Assembly: GCA_002385475.1 (NCBI GenBank)
Contig: DGDO01000040.1
Span: 1-13,771, forward strand
Origin: Candidatus Sordicultor fermentans
GTDB lineage: Bacteria > Atribacterota > Atribacteria > Atribacterales > Caldatribacteriaceae
Length of the DNA: 13,771 nucleotides
Direction: 5' to 3'
The notes under the pieces are model-generated. The model was not told the DNA's origin, searched no databases, and saw only the letters and a program-made list of their open reading frames with translations. The translations under genes and the position numbers were made by a program. Shown here piece by piece: positions 6,868 to 13,771 of the stretch (position 1 is its first letter; the number at the start of each line of letters is the position of its first letter).

Positions 6868-8490
6868 ATGCCGAAAAAAACTTGTTATCTTTACTGGGAA
6901 AAAGAAAAAATACCTGTCCCGCAAGGAAAAACCCTCCAAGAGGTAGCGAAAGAAATATTTCCCTCCTGGGAAAGAATTATGGCCGCTCAATTAGAAGGAG
7001 AGATAGTAGACCTCAACACCAGAGTAGAAAGAGACAGCAAAGTAAAGTTTTTTGACTTCTCTCATCCCGAAGGCAGAAGAACTTATCTGCGGAGTCTCCT
7101 TTTTGTCCTGAGCTATGCGGTAGAAAAAACTTTCCCCGGTCGCCGGCTAAAGGTTCTTTATTCCCTGGGAGAGGGGCTAATTTGTGAAATAGAAGGGGTA
7201 AACATCTCTCCTGAGCAATTAGAGCAAATCGAGGAGGAGATGAGAAACACCATAAAAGAAGACCTCCCTTTTATCCGAGAAGTAATAGACTGGGAGGAAG
7301 CTACTGCTATTTATCAAAAGCGAGGAAGGAAAGACCTGGTAAAGCTTTTCCGCTACTGGAGAACTCCAGCAGTAACCGTTTATCGGCTGCAAGACTTTTA
7401 TGACCATTATTATGGACCTCTTGTTTCTTCTACCGGGTATCTAAAAAACTTTGGTTTTGTCCTGGTTCCTCCTCAATTCATAATTCAGTTTCCCACCGGA
7501 GAAGACCTGCAGCGTCTTCCCACTTATACTTTTCGTCCCAAACTTTTCGCCACTTTTCAAGAAGCAGTCCGCTGGGCAGAGATTTTAGCCATCGAAAACG
7601 TAGGAGAGCTAAACGAAGCCATTGCCCGGGGAGAAGGAAGAGAGATCATATCCATTGCTGAGGCGCTTCATGAGAAAAAAATAGCCCAGATTGCCGACTT
7701 AATCACCCAGAAAAAAGGCACAGTACATTTAGTATTAATCGCCGGACCTTCTTCTTCGGGGAAAACCACTTTTGCCCGTCGTCTCTATATCCAGCTCCGG
7801 GTTAACGGGTGGCATCCGATAACCATATCCTTAGACGATTACTTCCGTTCCCGAGGAGAAATAAATGAGGAAGATTACGAGAAGCCAGAAGCTTTAGACT
7901 TAATATTATTCGAAGAACAAATAAAAGCACTAATCCGGGGAGAAGAAGTGGAAATCCCTCGTTATAACTTTATCACCGGCACTCGAGAACCCCGAGGGAC
8001 AAAAACTCAGCTCTCTCCCGATGGTATCATAATAGTAGAAGGATTACACGCTCTCAATCCCCAATTAGGAGAAAATATCCCCGGAGGAGAAAAATTCAAA
8101 ATTTATGTAAGCGCTATAACTCAAATAAACGTCGATGACCACAATCGCATTTCTACCACCGATTCTCGATTGATTCGGCGTCTGGTGAGAGATAGCCAAT
8201 TCAGGGGAAGCAGAGGAGAAGGAGTATTTGCCGACTGGCCCCGGGTAAGAGAAGGAGAGGAAAAATATATTTTCCCCTACCAGGAAAGTGCTGATATTAT
8301 GTTCAATTCTTCTTTAATATATGAGCTGAGTATTTTAAGACAATATGCTGAACCTCTCCTGCGAGCTATTACTCCCGAAAGCCCTCACTATTTAGAAGCT
8401 TATCGCCTCTATGCTTTCCTCAACCACTTTATGCCCCTCAACCCCTCTTTTATCCCTTCTAACTCTATTCTTCGGGAGTTCATCGGCTAA
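6868..8490 (+). CDS. Uridine kinase-like protein with N-terminal TGS and ThrRS-like domains
   Basis: The 540-residue product has three parts. Residues 1-66 are a TGS domain (VPQGKTLQEVAKEI at 17-30, Asn/Thr and Lys-rich end). Residues about 68-165 resemble the second additional domain of threonyl-tRNA synthetase, but the paired His motif is absent (LLFVLSYAVEKTFPG at 77-91). After a linker, about 285-495 is a phosphoribulokinase/uridine kinase domain: Walker A GPSSSGKT (293-300), ISLDDYFRSR (320-329), YEKPEALDL (337-345), PRYNF (364-368), IIVEGLHAL (388-396), and RLIRRLVRDSQFRG (434-447). Family members of this architecture are annotated as uridine kinase-related; the true substrate is not proven. 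The position opposite udp supports pyrimidine nucleoside phosphorylation. ATG has GAGGT three bases upstream. The stop codon overlaps that of the convergent gene. Confidence 0.9.
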   Translation: MPKKTCYLYWEKEKIPVPQGKTLQEVAKEIFPSWERIMAAQLEGEIVDLNTRVERDSKVKFFDFSHPEGRRTYLRSLLFVLSYAVEKTFPGRRLKVLYSLGEGLICEIEGVNISPEQLEQIEEEMRNTIKEDLPFIREVIDWEEATAIYQKRGRKDLVKLFRYWRTPAVTVYRLQDFYDHYYGPLVSSTGYLKNFGFVLVPPQFIIQFPTGEDLQRLPTYTFRPKLFATFQEAVRWAEILAIENVGELNEAIARGEGREIISIAEALHEKKIAQIADLITQKKGTVHLVLIAGPSSSGKTTFARRLYIQLRVNGWHPITISLDDYFRSRGEINEEDYEKPEALDLILFEEQIKALIRGEEVEIPRYNFITGTREPRGTKTQLSPDGIIIVEGLHALNPQLGENIPGGEKFKIYVSAITQINVDDHNRISTTDSRLIRRLVRDSQFRGSRGEGVFADWPRVREGEEKYIFPYQESADIMFNSSLIYELSILRQYAEPLLRAITPESPHYLEAYRLYAFLNHFMPLNPSFIPSNSILREFIG

Positions 8491-10031
8491 ATCAAGCTCT
8501 CTTCTTTTCTCCTCTCCACTTCTTCTAAAAGTATCAAAGCAGAGCGCAAAAGAATTTTTTCTTCTTCTCCTAAAGCAGGATAGATACTCTCAAGAGAAGA
8601 GACTTTGCTTTCCAGTTGTTCCAGAATATTTTCCTCCGGAGGAAGAGAAGGAGCGCTGAACACTTTCTTTTTCGCCAAATCCATGGTATCCCCGAGATGC
8701 GGAACCAGCGCCTCTTTTCCTCGCTCTCCTAAAAACTGAGCAAAAGACTCAGCAATGGCTTCCTCGCCGTGAGTTACCAGAAAAGTGGGGTTCCCCTGGA
8801 AATATTCCACCCACCTGAACAGGTCTTCCTGATCAGCATGCACAGAAAAACCGTTAATAGTATATATTTTAGCTCGGACTACTATCTCTTCTCCCATAAC
8901 CCGAACTCTTTTGGCTCCTTCTACGAGAGCTCTCCCCAAAGTCCCTTGAGCCTGAAATCCCACAAAGATAAGAGCGGTATTTTCCTTATAGAGATTATGT
9001 TTTAAGTGATGGATAATTCTTCCTCCTGTGCACATTCCACTTCCGGCAATTACTATAGCTTGATTTATGTTGTTGATAGCTTTTGATTCTGCAGGAGTGG
9101 TAACATAATGCAAGCCCGGTAGAGAAAAAGGATCTATCTTCTCTAAGTTAAGCTTCTGAATCTCTCCGGCAAGAAGGTTCCGGTATTGTCGATAAATATC
9201 AGTGACTTTGACCCCCATAGGGCTATCAAAAAACACCGGGTATTTTCCATCTAATCTTTCTTGTAAAAGAAAAAGCTCATAAATTATCCGCTGGGCCCGA
9301 TCCACCACAAAAGAAGGAATTAAAACTTTTCCTCCTTTAGATAAAGCTCCCTCTATAGCCTCGGAAAACTCCCGGCGAGTATCTTCTAAGCTTCGATGAC
9401 GACGGTTACCATAGGTAGATTCTATCACTACAAAATCCGCTCTTTCTATGACCGGAGGAGAACCTTCCATCACACTATAGAATTGCCCTAAGTCTCCGGA
9501 AAAAACTACTTTACTTCCCTCTCCCCATATCTCAAGCGCCGCTCCCCCTAAAATATGGGCAGAATCGCGAAAAACAAATTCCACCTCTCCTTCACTGACT
9601 AATTCATCATAGCTCACCGGCTCAAAAAGGTTCATAGCCTCCTCTACTTCTTCCTCTCCAAAAAGAGGTTGAATGGGGGGCTTGCCTTGCCGAACATTTT
9701 TTCGGTTTATTCTTTCTGCTTCTTCCCTCATAATCTTTGCCGTATCCAGCCACAAAAGATGGGTGAGCTCAATGGTGGGAGGGGTAGCATAAATTTTTCC
9801 TCGAAACCCATGACGACAAAGCAAAGGTATTCTACCGGAGTGATCCAGATGGGCGTGAGTAAGAAGGATAAAATCAATATCTCCGGGAGAAAAAGAGAAA
9901 GGCTGATAATTTCTCTCCTCCCCTTTCCCTTGTATCAGACCACAATCCACAAGAAAATTTTTATCCCTGGTTTTCAAAAGATAACAAGAACCAGTAACCT
10001 CTCGAGTCGCTCCTAAAAAAGTAAGTTGCAA
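8487..10031 (-). CDS. Metallo-beta-lactamase/beta-CASP RNase-like protein
   Basis: A predicted RNA-processing nuclease of the CPSF/beta-CASP group, cytosolic, binding two zinc ions. Metal motifs: THAHLDH (58-64), SAHILGG (157-163) and SGDLGQ (178-183). The beta-CASP insert follows with motif A ESTYGNRRH (204-212), ADRAQ-like VVDRAQRI (242-249), FDSPMG (268-273), GSGMCTGGR (330-338), motif B NGFSVHADQ (393-401) and motif C VTHGE (419-423). The N-terminal FLGATREVTGSCYLL is typical. About 60 residues after 455 form a charged, probably helical tail not needed for the core fold. No KH domain is seen, so it is not the archaeal aCPSF1 type, nor RNase J. The TTG start is supported by AGGAGGT seven bases upstream, 12 bases after the galU stop. 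Its TAG overlaps the TAA of the opposite gene. Confidence 0.93.
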   Translation of the reverse strand: MQLTFLGATREVTGSCYLLKTRDKNFLVDCGLIQGKGEERNYQPFSFSPGDIDFILLTHAHLDHSGRIPLLCRHGFRGKIYATPPTIELTHLLWLDTAKIMREEAERINRKNVRQGKPPIQPLFGEEEVEEAMNLFEPVSYDELVSEGEVEFVFRDSAHILGGAALEIWGEGSKVVFSGDLGQFYSVMEGSPPVIERADFVVIESTYGNRRHRSLEDTRREFSEAIEGALSKGGKVLIPSFVVDRAQRIIYELFLLQERLDGKYPVFFDSPMGVKVTDIYRQYRNLLAGEIQKLNLEKIDPFSLPGLHYVTTPAESKAINNINQAIVIAGSGMCTGGRIIHHLKHNLYKENTALIFVGFQAQGTLGRALVEGAKRVRVMGEEIVVRAKIYTINGFSVHADQEDLFRWVEYFQGNPTFLVTHGEEAIAESFAQFLGERGKEALVPHLGDTMDLAKKKVFSAPSLPPEENILEQLESKVSSLESIYPALGEEEKILLRSALILLEEVERRKEESLI

Positions 10032-10043
10032 ACCACTACCTCC

Positions 10044-10922
10044 TTATCTGTCTTCTCCCTGCAAAATTTCTCGCAAAAAAGCTTTAATTTCCTCTCCTAT
10101 ATCTTCTCGCTCCAGAGCAAAAGCAATGTTAGCTTTAAGATAACCAACCTTGTCTCCCACGCCAAAATGCTTACCCCGGAGTTCCAGAGCATAAACCTCC
10201 TCTCTTCCCAGAAGAGCTTTTATAGCATCGGTGAGCTGAATTTCTCCTCCTCTTCCTGGCGGAGTACGTTCGATAGCCTCAAAAATAGAAGGGGTTAAAA
10301 CATAACGCCCCACAATAGCTAAAGAGGAGGGAGCCTTGTCTTTTTCTGGTTTTTCTACTAAGTCCTCCACCCGATAAAGAGCTTCCCCCACTTTTTCTCC
10401 TTTTATCACCCCCCAGGAAGAAACATCCTGGGGCGGGACCGGAGTAACTGTCAGGTAGATAGCCGGTTTTTGACGATAAAGTTCCATAATTTCTCCCAGA
10501 AGAGGAGAAGGGGTAACAAAAATATCATCAGCTAAAATAAGAGCAAAAGGTTCTTCTCCCACAAATTCTCGAGCTTGATAAACCGCATCCCCCAAACCTC
10601 GAGGGGATTTCTGCCGTACATAATAAACAGGAACTAGGTTTCCCACCTTCTTTATTTCATCCAATAACTCCTCTTTCCCCCGATTCTCCAATTCCTGCTC
10701 CAGCTCTACCGAATAATCGAAGTAATCCTCAATAGCTCTCTTTCCCCTTCCGGTAACAAATAAAATGCTTTCTATGCCTGAAGTTATAGCTTCTTCTACC
10801 ACATATTGAACGGCTGGTTTATCCACAATGGGTAACATTTCTTTAGGTTGAGTTTTAGTGGCAGGCAAAAGGCGAGTCCCCAAACCCGCGACAGGAATGA
10901 CCGCTTTTTTTACTTTTTTCAT
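10044..10922 (-). CDS. galU: UTP-glucose-1-phosphate uridylyltransferase
   Basis: Makes UDP-glucose from UTP and glucose-1-phosphate, feeding polysaccharide, glycolipid and galactose pathways in the cytosol. The 292 residues match GalU in full: nucleotide-binding AGLGTRLLPATK (12-23), KEMLPIVDKPAVQYVVEEA (27-45), RGLGDAVYQA (108-117), a metal-site LADD (130-133), WGVI (169-172), VEKP (189-192), GRYVLTP (205-211), and GGEIQLTDAI (225-234). ATG overlaps the DUF5317 stop codon in ATGA, with GGAGGAGGT eight bases upstream inside that gene, so translation is coupled. It sits downstream of an HD-GYP gene, which fits c-di-GMP-linked control of envelope or exopolysaccharide production, though that link is inference. 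Confidence 0.96.
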   Translation of the reverse strand: MKKVKKAVIPVAGLGTRLLPATKTQPKEMLPIVDKPAVQYVVEEAITSGIESILFVTGRGKRAIEDYFDYSVELEQELENRGKEELLDEIKKVGNLVPVYYVRQKSPRGLGDAVYQAREFVGEEPFALILADDIFVTPSPLLGEIMELYRQKPAIYLTVTPVPPQDVSSWGVIKGEKVGEALYRVEDLVEKPEKDKAPSSLAIVGRYVLTPSIFEAIERTPPGRGGEIQLTDAIKALLGREEVYALELRGKHFGVGDKVGYLKANIAFALEREDIGEEIKAFLREILQGEDR

Positions 10923-11455
10923 GCTTTTACCTCCTCCTTTCTCAGATGGTAGACCAGAAAAAGCATTACTCCTATCCCCAAAAAATAATCTCCCAGGCTG
11001 GCCACAAAAAAACGGCGAAAAAGAAAAGAAAAATAAGGTAACACATCTCCCAAAAAAGGTAAAAGAGTGGAAGAAGAAATAATGGTATAGTCAGGATAAT
11101 AATTATTCTCTAAAAGCTCTACATATTTTTGAAGACCCAGCCAGGAAGTCACTTCTAAAGACACTGGCATTTTTCCCCCATTAAGAGCTATAACCAGAAA
11201 ATTTAGAGAAGCTCCCAGAGACATTGACTTCATGCCGTAAAGATGAATGTTCAATAAAGCTCCTAAAAGGACGAGTCCTCTCCCTGCCAGATTAAAAACT
11301 ACAAAAGGTTGCAGTCCCGCCAGAGCCAGGAATTCTATGCCAAAACCCAGGATGATAACCCAGAGAAAAGGGAAATCAACCTGGGAAAGATTACGCAACT
11401 TTCCCCCTCTCAAAAATCCCCATATCAATCCCACCACAATAAAATCAACTAACAT
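10919..11455 (-). CDS. DUF5317 family membrane protein
   Basis: An integral membrane protein of unknown function, 178 residues, with hydrophobic segments near 2-15, 28-46, 52-70, 78-92 and 148-168. It shows the DUF5317 hallmarks as I recall them: an N-terminal GLIWGFLRGGKLRNL (9-23) and a central NFLVIALNGGKMPVS (85-99), where Asn, Gly-Gly and Met-Pro-Val are the conserved core. The start is ATG, overlapping the end of the HD-GYP gene by 11 bases; the nearest GGAGG lies about 15 bases upstream, so initiation may depend on coupling. Its TGA overlaps the galU start. The tight packing suggests it works with, or is made with, the HD-GYP protein; no biochemical role is known to me. Confidence 0.85.
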   Translation of the reverse strand: MLVDFIVVGLIWGFLRGGKLRNLSQVDFPFLWVIILGFGIEFLALAGLQPFVVFNLAGRGLVLLGALLNIHLYGMKSMSLGASLNFLVIALNGGKMPVSLEVTSWLGLQKYVELLENNYYPDYTIISSSTLLPFLGDVLPYFSFLFRRFFVASLGDYFLGIGVMLFLVYHLRKEEVKA

Positions 11456-12716
11456 TCTTTTCTCTTTTTTCCTCCACTATTTTTCTTAAAATCTGGAGAA
11501 CTTCCGGATCAAAGCTCCCTTTTTCCTCGTTTTCCATAATTTCGAGAGCTTCCTCCGCCGAATAGGCCCGACGGTAAGGGCGATCTGAGGTAAGAGCATC
11601 AAAAACATCAGCTGCTCCCACAATGCGAGCCTCTATAGGTATCTCCTCCCCCTTTTTCCCTTCAGGGTAACCAGAGCCATCCATTCGCTCATGGTGAGCT
11701 AATACAATCTGTGCTGCTTCTTGCAGGAAATCTACTTCTCCTAAAATCTTATAACCAATCTCGGGATGTTCACACACCAATGAATGTTCATCTTCAGATA
11801 ATTCTCCTTGTTTAGTCAAAATAGAATCCTGAATACCAAGCTTACCCACATCGTGCAAAACAGCGGCGTATTCCAAAGCCTCTCTTTTTTGGGGAGGGAG
11901 ATGAAGATGCTCGGCAATCTGGAGAGAAAGCTCAGCCACTCGCGAAGAATGACCGGCGGTATAGGAGTCTCTGGCATCCAGTGCCGCAATTAAGGCCTGC
12001 AGGAGCTGCAGATGGTTTTTTTTGGTATCGGCAAAAAGTTTAAAAGAATAACGAGCTACCATAAGGGGGAAGAAAAAAAGAATTATCCCCCAGTAACCTA
12101 TATAAGTATACACCAGATACAAAAGTAAAGAAAAAGGAAAAAGAGCAAAGTACTGGAAAAGAATTTCTCGTATATTCTTCTCCCTCCAAAAGAGACGGAG
12201 AGGTGCCCCCTGGTTTAAGGAAACCACTCCTCCCACCAAAAAAGTGTTGGAAACAAAAAAAACAAGGATGGATACTGCCGCTACCCCATAAAAAGGTAAG
12301 CTCTGCCAGGAAAACTCATATCCTCCCAGCATTTGAAACACTTGACCGGATAAAAAAGCAGAAAGAGCATACTGAGAAGCGTTGAAAAGAGAAGCATAAT
12401 AGGGGGATTTGATGGTCGCAAAAAACGCAGATAAAAAAGCCACACTAGCCGCGAAATAGGGAGAAAACAAGAGTAAAGCAGCATAAACCAAAGTGAAGCT
12501 AATGGAAAGCGCTACTCCTCCCTGTAGGTAAACGGGCATCAGCTCCAGAAGAAAAGCCAGAAGAAAAAAAATGAAAAAAGGAATTAACTGAGAAAGAGAA
12601 AAATCCAAATGGAAAAGAGATACTATCTCGAGCAGCACCCCTGCCCCAATTACAATAGAAAGATATAAAGAAAGCTTCCAGTTTCTTTCCTTTTCCACTT
12701 CTTTTGGGCGGGTCAC
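11445..12716 (-). CDS. Membrane-anchored HD-GYP phosphodiesterase
   Basis: Predicted c-di-GMP hydrolase at the inner membrane. Residues about 14-225 hold roughly seven or eight hydrophobic segments forming an integral sensory domain, unassigned here. A short linker (LQLLQALIAALDARDSYTAGHS, 237 onward) leads into the HD-GYP domain: H256, HDVGK (288-292), H317, HHERMDGSGYP (341-351) and GAADVFDALTSDRPYR (367-382). All HD-GYP metal and signature residues appear present, so it is probably active. The start is GTG; AGGGGG touches the start codon, which is poor spacing for a Shine-Dalgarno. The same frame is open upstream for only five codons before the TGA of the 26-residue peptide gene, so coupling to that gene is likely. 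The 3' end overlaps DUF5317 by 11 bases. Confidence 0.93.
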   Translation of the reverse strand: MTRPKEVEKERNWKLSLYLSIVIGAGVLLEIVSLFHLDFSLSQLIPFFIFFLLAFLLELMPVYLQGGVALSISFTLVYAALLLFSPYFAASVAFLSAFFATIKSPYYASLFNASQYALSAFLSGQVFQMLGGYEFSWQSLPFYGVAAVSILVFFVSNTFLVGGVVSLNQGAPLRLFWREKNIREILFQYFALFPFSLLLYLVYTYIGYWGIILFFFPLMVARYSFKLFADTKKNHLQLLQALIAALDARDSYTAGHSSRVAELSLQIAEHLHLPPQKREALEYAAVLHDVGKLGIQDSILTKQGELSEDEHSLVCEHPEIGYKILGEVDFLQEAAQIVLAHHERMDGSGYPEGKKGEEIPIEARIVGAADVFDALTSDRPYRRAYSAEEALEIMENEEKGSFDPEVLQILRKIVEEKREKNVS

Positions 12717-12731
12717 CCCCCTACTTAATTT

Positions 12732-12812
12732 TCAAGGCCGCCAGCTAAGAAAAGCCCCACTAGCTAAAACAATAGCCAGTAAACCCAGAAGGATGTTAAC
12801 CAGTTTTGCCAT
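12732..12812 (-). CDS. 26-residue single-pass membrane peptide
   Basis: A very short gene starting with ATG at 12812 encodes a 26-residue peptide: MAKLVN, then a hydrophobic stretch of about 16 residues (ILLGLLAIVLASGAFL), ending SWRP. The composition is that of one transmembrane helix with a Lys near the N-terminus and an Arg near the C-terminus. The best evidence that it is translated is AGGAGG at 12822-12827, nine bases before ATG. It lies in the same frame as the HD-GYP gene, with its TGA 15 bases before the HD-GYP GTG. It could be a small partner of the HD-GYP protein, a leader peptide that couples translation, or a former N-terminus split off by a stop codon. No homologue is recognised. 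Confidence 0.6.
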   Translation of the reverse strand: MAKLVNILLGLLAIVLASGAFLSWRP

Positions 12813-12821
12813 GGAGAAAAC

Positions 12822-12827
12822 CCTCCT
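12822..12827 (-). promoter_or_regulatory. Shine-Dalgarno site for the 26-residue peptide
   Basis: The minus strand reads AGGAGG here, nine bases before the ATG at 12812. It is a better site than that of the HD-GYP gene that follows, and it decides that the small ORF is real rather than chance. Confidence 0.7.
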
Positions 12828-12858
12828 CTCCTCTGGTCTCGCCTCCTTCCGCTAATTA

Positions 12859-12877
12859 GAGACGGAATATTCCGCTC
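12859..12877. promoter_or_regulatory. 12-base palindrome between the 223-residue gene and the peptide gene
   Basis: CGGAATATTCCG at 12863-12874 is a perfect palindrome, and GAG (12859-12861) with CTC (12875-12877) extends it if A12862 bulges out. It lies 3 bases past the 223-residue gene's TAG and about 40 bases before the peptide gene's ribosome site. No T tract follows, so it is not a typical terminator. It may be a protein-binding site or an RNA processing hairpin. Confidence 0.4.
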
Positions 12878-12879
12878 CG

Positions 12880-13551
12880 CTATTTATTATTCAAGGGTAA
12901 CCCGCCCTCTTCTCCTTCCCAATCTACATAGAAAATCAACTTTCTATTCACCGCATCTAAAGTGGCTCGTGCTACTGCCTGATAAACATCTTCTTTTACT
13001 ATAGTTGCTCCCACCAGGATTTCTTCTCTCCGGGGAATATCACAATCCACAAAAGCTAAAGCTACCTCCAGGTCTCCCAAATGCTGAACCAAAACCCCCC
13101 GGGGAACAAACATAATATTGCCCATTCCTTGATTCAGGCATTCCAGGGTAGCTTGAGCAACTAAAGAATAGTAATTACGAGGATTAGAAGCGCTTCCTGT
13201 AGCTATCCCCTGGTAGAGCTTATCAGCTATTTTTATCTCCACTTCCACCTGGAAAGTCTGAGGATTTTTCTTCCAGCTCAATCCCCAAAGCACAGGACGC
13301 AACCAGCTCTCTTTTTTTTCTTCTTCTAAATCAAAAGCAACAATACTAATTTTCTTATGGTCAATATCCAGACTAAAGCGAGCCTGGAGCAAGGTCTCTA
13401 TATCCCGGGCTAAAAGTTTGGGAGATTTAGAAGGTTTTGAGAGAACATGAATCTCTTTAATCTCCTCGTCTCCCACCACTTTTACATTTATAACTCCCTC
13501 GATACTTCTTATAGCCTCTTCTATTGTTTTCCAATCCCCTACCTTAATCAC
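12880..13551 (-). CDS. Conserved hypothetical protein with duplicated C-terminal half
   Basis: I have no function for this 223-residue soluble protein, though it recalls an uncharacterised family of Firmicutes. Residues about 8-72 form an alpha-beta domain (IEEAIRSIEGVINVKVV, EIHVLSKPSKSPKLLARDI, IDHKKISIVAFD) that resembles small ferredoxin-like regulatory folds. After a linker, two similar units follow: about 101-148 (VEVEIKIADKLYQGIATG, then YSLVAQATLECLNQ) and about 161-208 (LEVALAFVD, ILVGATIVKEDVYQAVA, RATLDAVNRK). Each is strand, strand, then a helix with A-T-L-x-x-(L/V)-N, so an internal duplication is visible. The start is GTG, 11 bases after the hpf stop, with AAGGGG only one base away; better in-frame starts are absent. 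The link to hpf suggests co-expression in stationary phase, which is inference. Confidence 0.8.
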   Translation of the reverse strand: MIKVGDWKTIEEAIRSIEGVINVKVVGDEEIKEIHVLSKPSKSPKLLARDIETLLQARFSLDIDHKKISIVAFDLEEEKKESWLRPVLWGLSWKKNPQTFQVEVEIKIADKLYQGIATGSASNPRNYYSLVAQATLECLNQGMGNIMFVPRGVLVQHLGDLEVALAFVDCDIPRREEILVGATIVKEDVYQAVARATLDAVNRKLIFYVDWEGEEGGLPLNNK

Positions 13552-13562
13552 ACCCCTTTATC

Positions 13563-13771
13563 TCAATAAATGGGATCGATTAAACCATAGCTACCGTCAT
13601 CTCTTTTATAAATTACCTGGACTTTATCCTTATCCAGGTCTTTAAAAATAAAAAAAGTATGCCCTAAAAGCTCCATTTGTAAAATAGCGTCTTCTATACT
13701 CATAGGACGAAGAACAAACTCCTTAACTCTGGCTATCTTATCAACTAAAGGCAGAGCTTCCTCTTTTTCTA
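13563..13771 (-). CDS. hpf: Ribosome hibernation promoting factor, long form (C-terminal part only)
   Basis: The gene runs off the right edge; the last 68 codons are visible, ending in TGA. The product shows the C-terminal dimerisation domain of long HPF: KIARVKEFVLRPMSIEDAI, then LQMELLGHTFFIFKD, and the ending IYKRDDGSYGLIDPIY. In long-form HPF this domain pairs two ribosomes into inactive 100S dimers, while the missing N-terminal domain blocks the mRNA and tRNA sites. Family proteins usually have about 170-190 residues, so roughly 110 are outside the window. It is the first visible gene of the right-hand minus-strand cluster. Its promoter is not in view. Confidence 0.95.
   Translation of the reverse strand, partial: EKEEALPLVDKIARVKEFVLRPMSIEDAILQMELLGHTFFIFKDLDKDKVQVIYKRDDGSYGLIDPIY

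Noticed and set aside
8411..8659. Plus-strand open frame across the end of the kinase-like gene
   Set aside because: It is out of frame with that gene and antisense to the end of the RNase-like gene. Its Ser/Leu-rich product is typical of a shadow of purine-rich coding sequence.
11247..11489. Plus-strand open frames opposite DUF5317, HD-GYP and other minus-strand genes
   Set aside because: All are antisense to genes with clear family motifs and have no ribosome sites or recognisable domains.

Overview
The window reads as a bacterial chromosome segment packed with genes. Nearly all genes lie on the minus strand, with spacings from -25 to about +50 bases. The coding strand is purine-rich, the proteins are rich in Glu, Lys and Arg, and six of thirteen start codons are GTG or TTG, most behind a good GGAGG-type ribosome site. 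The gene set (long-form HPF, Hsp33, PcrA-type helicase, DUF5317, a TGS-uridine kinase fusion, HD-GYP) suggests an anaerobic, perhaps thermophilic Firmicutes-like or deep-branching lineage such as Atribacterota or Thermotogota. That placement is inference. I see no phage, insertion sequence, CRISPR array, rRNA or tRNA.

Layout from the right edge, following minus-strand transcription: the C-terminal end of ribosome hibernation factor HPF (13563-13771); a GTG-start 223-residue protein with a duplicated C-terminal half; a 26-residue membrane peptide with its own strong ribosome site (12732-12812); a membrane HD-GYP protein in the same frame just past the peptide's stop; a DUF5317 membrane protein; galU; and a metallo-beta-lactamase/beta-CASP RNase-like protein. 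The last of these meets the plus-strand TGS-uridine kinase gene tail to tail with overlapping stop codons. The kinase gene diverges, across 55 bases holding an inverted repeat, from a second minus-strand cluster: uridine phosphorylase, an unknown polytopic membrane protein, hslO (Hsp33), a PcrA/UvrD-type helicase, a frameshifted MFS transporter and a short cobQ. That cluster ends in a rho-independent terminator, followed by about 400 non-coding bases full of hairpins and short repeats.

How the genes may work together: udp and the kinase-like gene share one divergent control region and both suggest uridine salvage, with UTP used by GalU for UDP-glucose. The HD-GYP, DUF5317 and galU genes are overlapping or near-overlapping, which suggests that c-di-GMP turnover and envelope or polysaccharide supply are co-expressed. 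HPF, Hsp33 and the beta-CASP RNase belong to stress and RNA or ribosome maintenance.

The points that most deserve a second look are the CobQ that keeps its synthetase domain and C-terminal tail but has lost the glutaminase domain between them, the single-base frameshift in a G7 tract in the MFS gene, the decayed hairpin/A-tract modules at 126-446, the 26-residue peptide in frame with HD-GYP, and the duplicated unknown protein beside hpf. I do not see a clear new multi-gene system.
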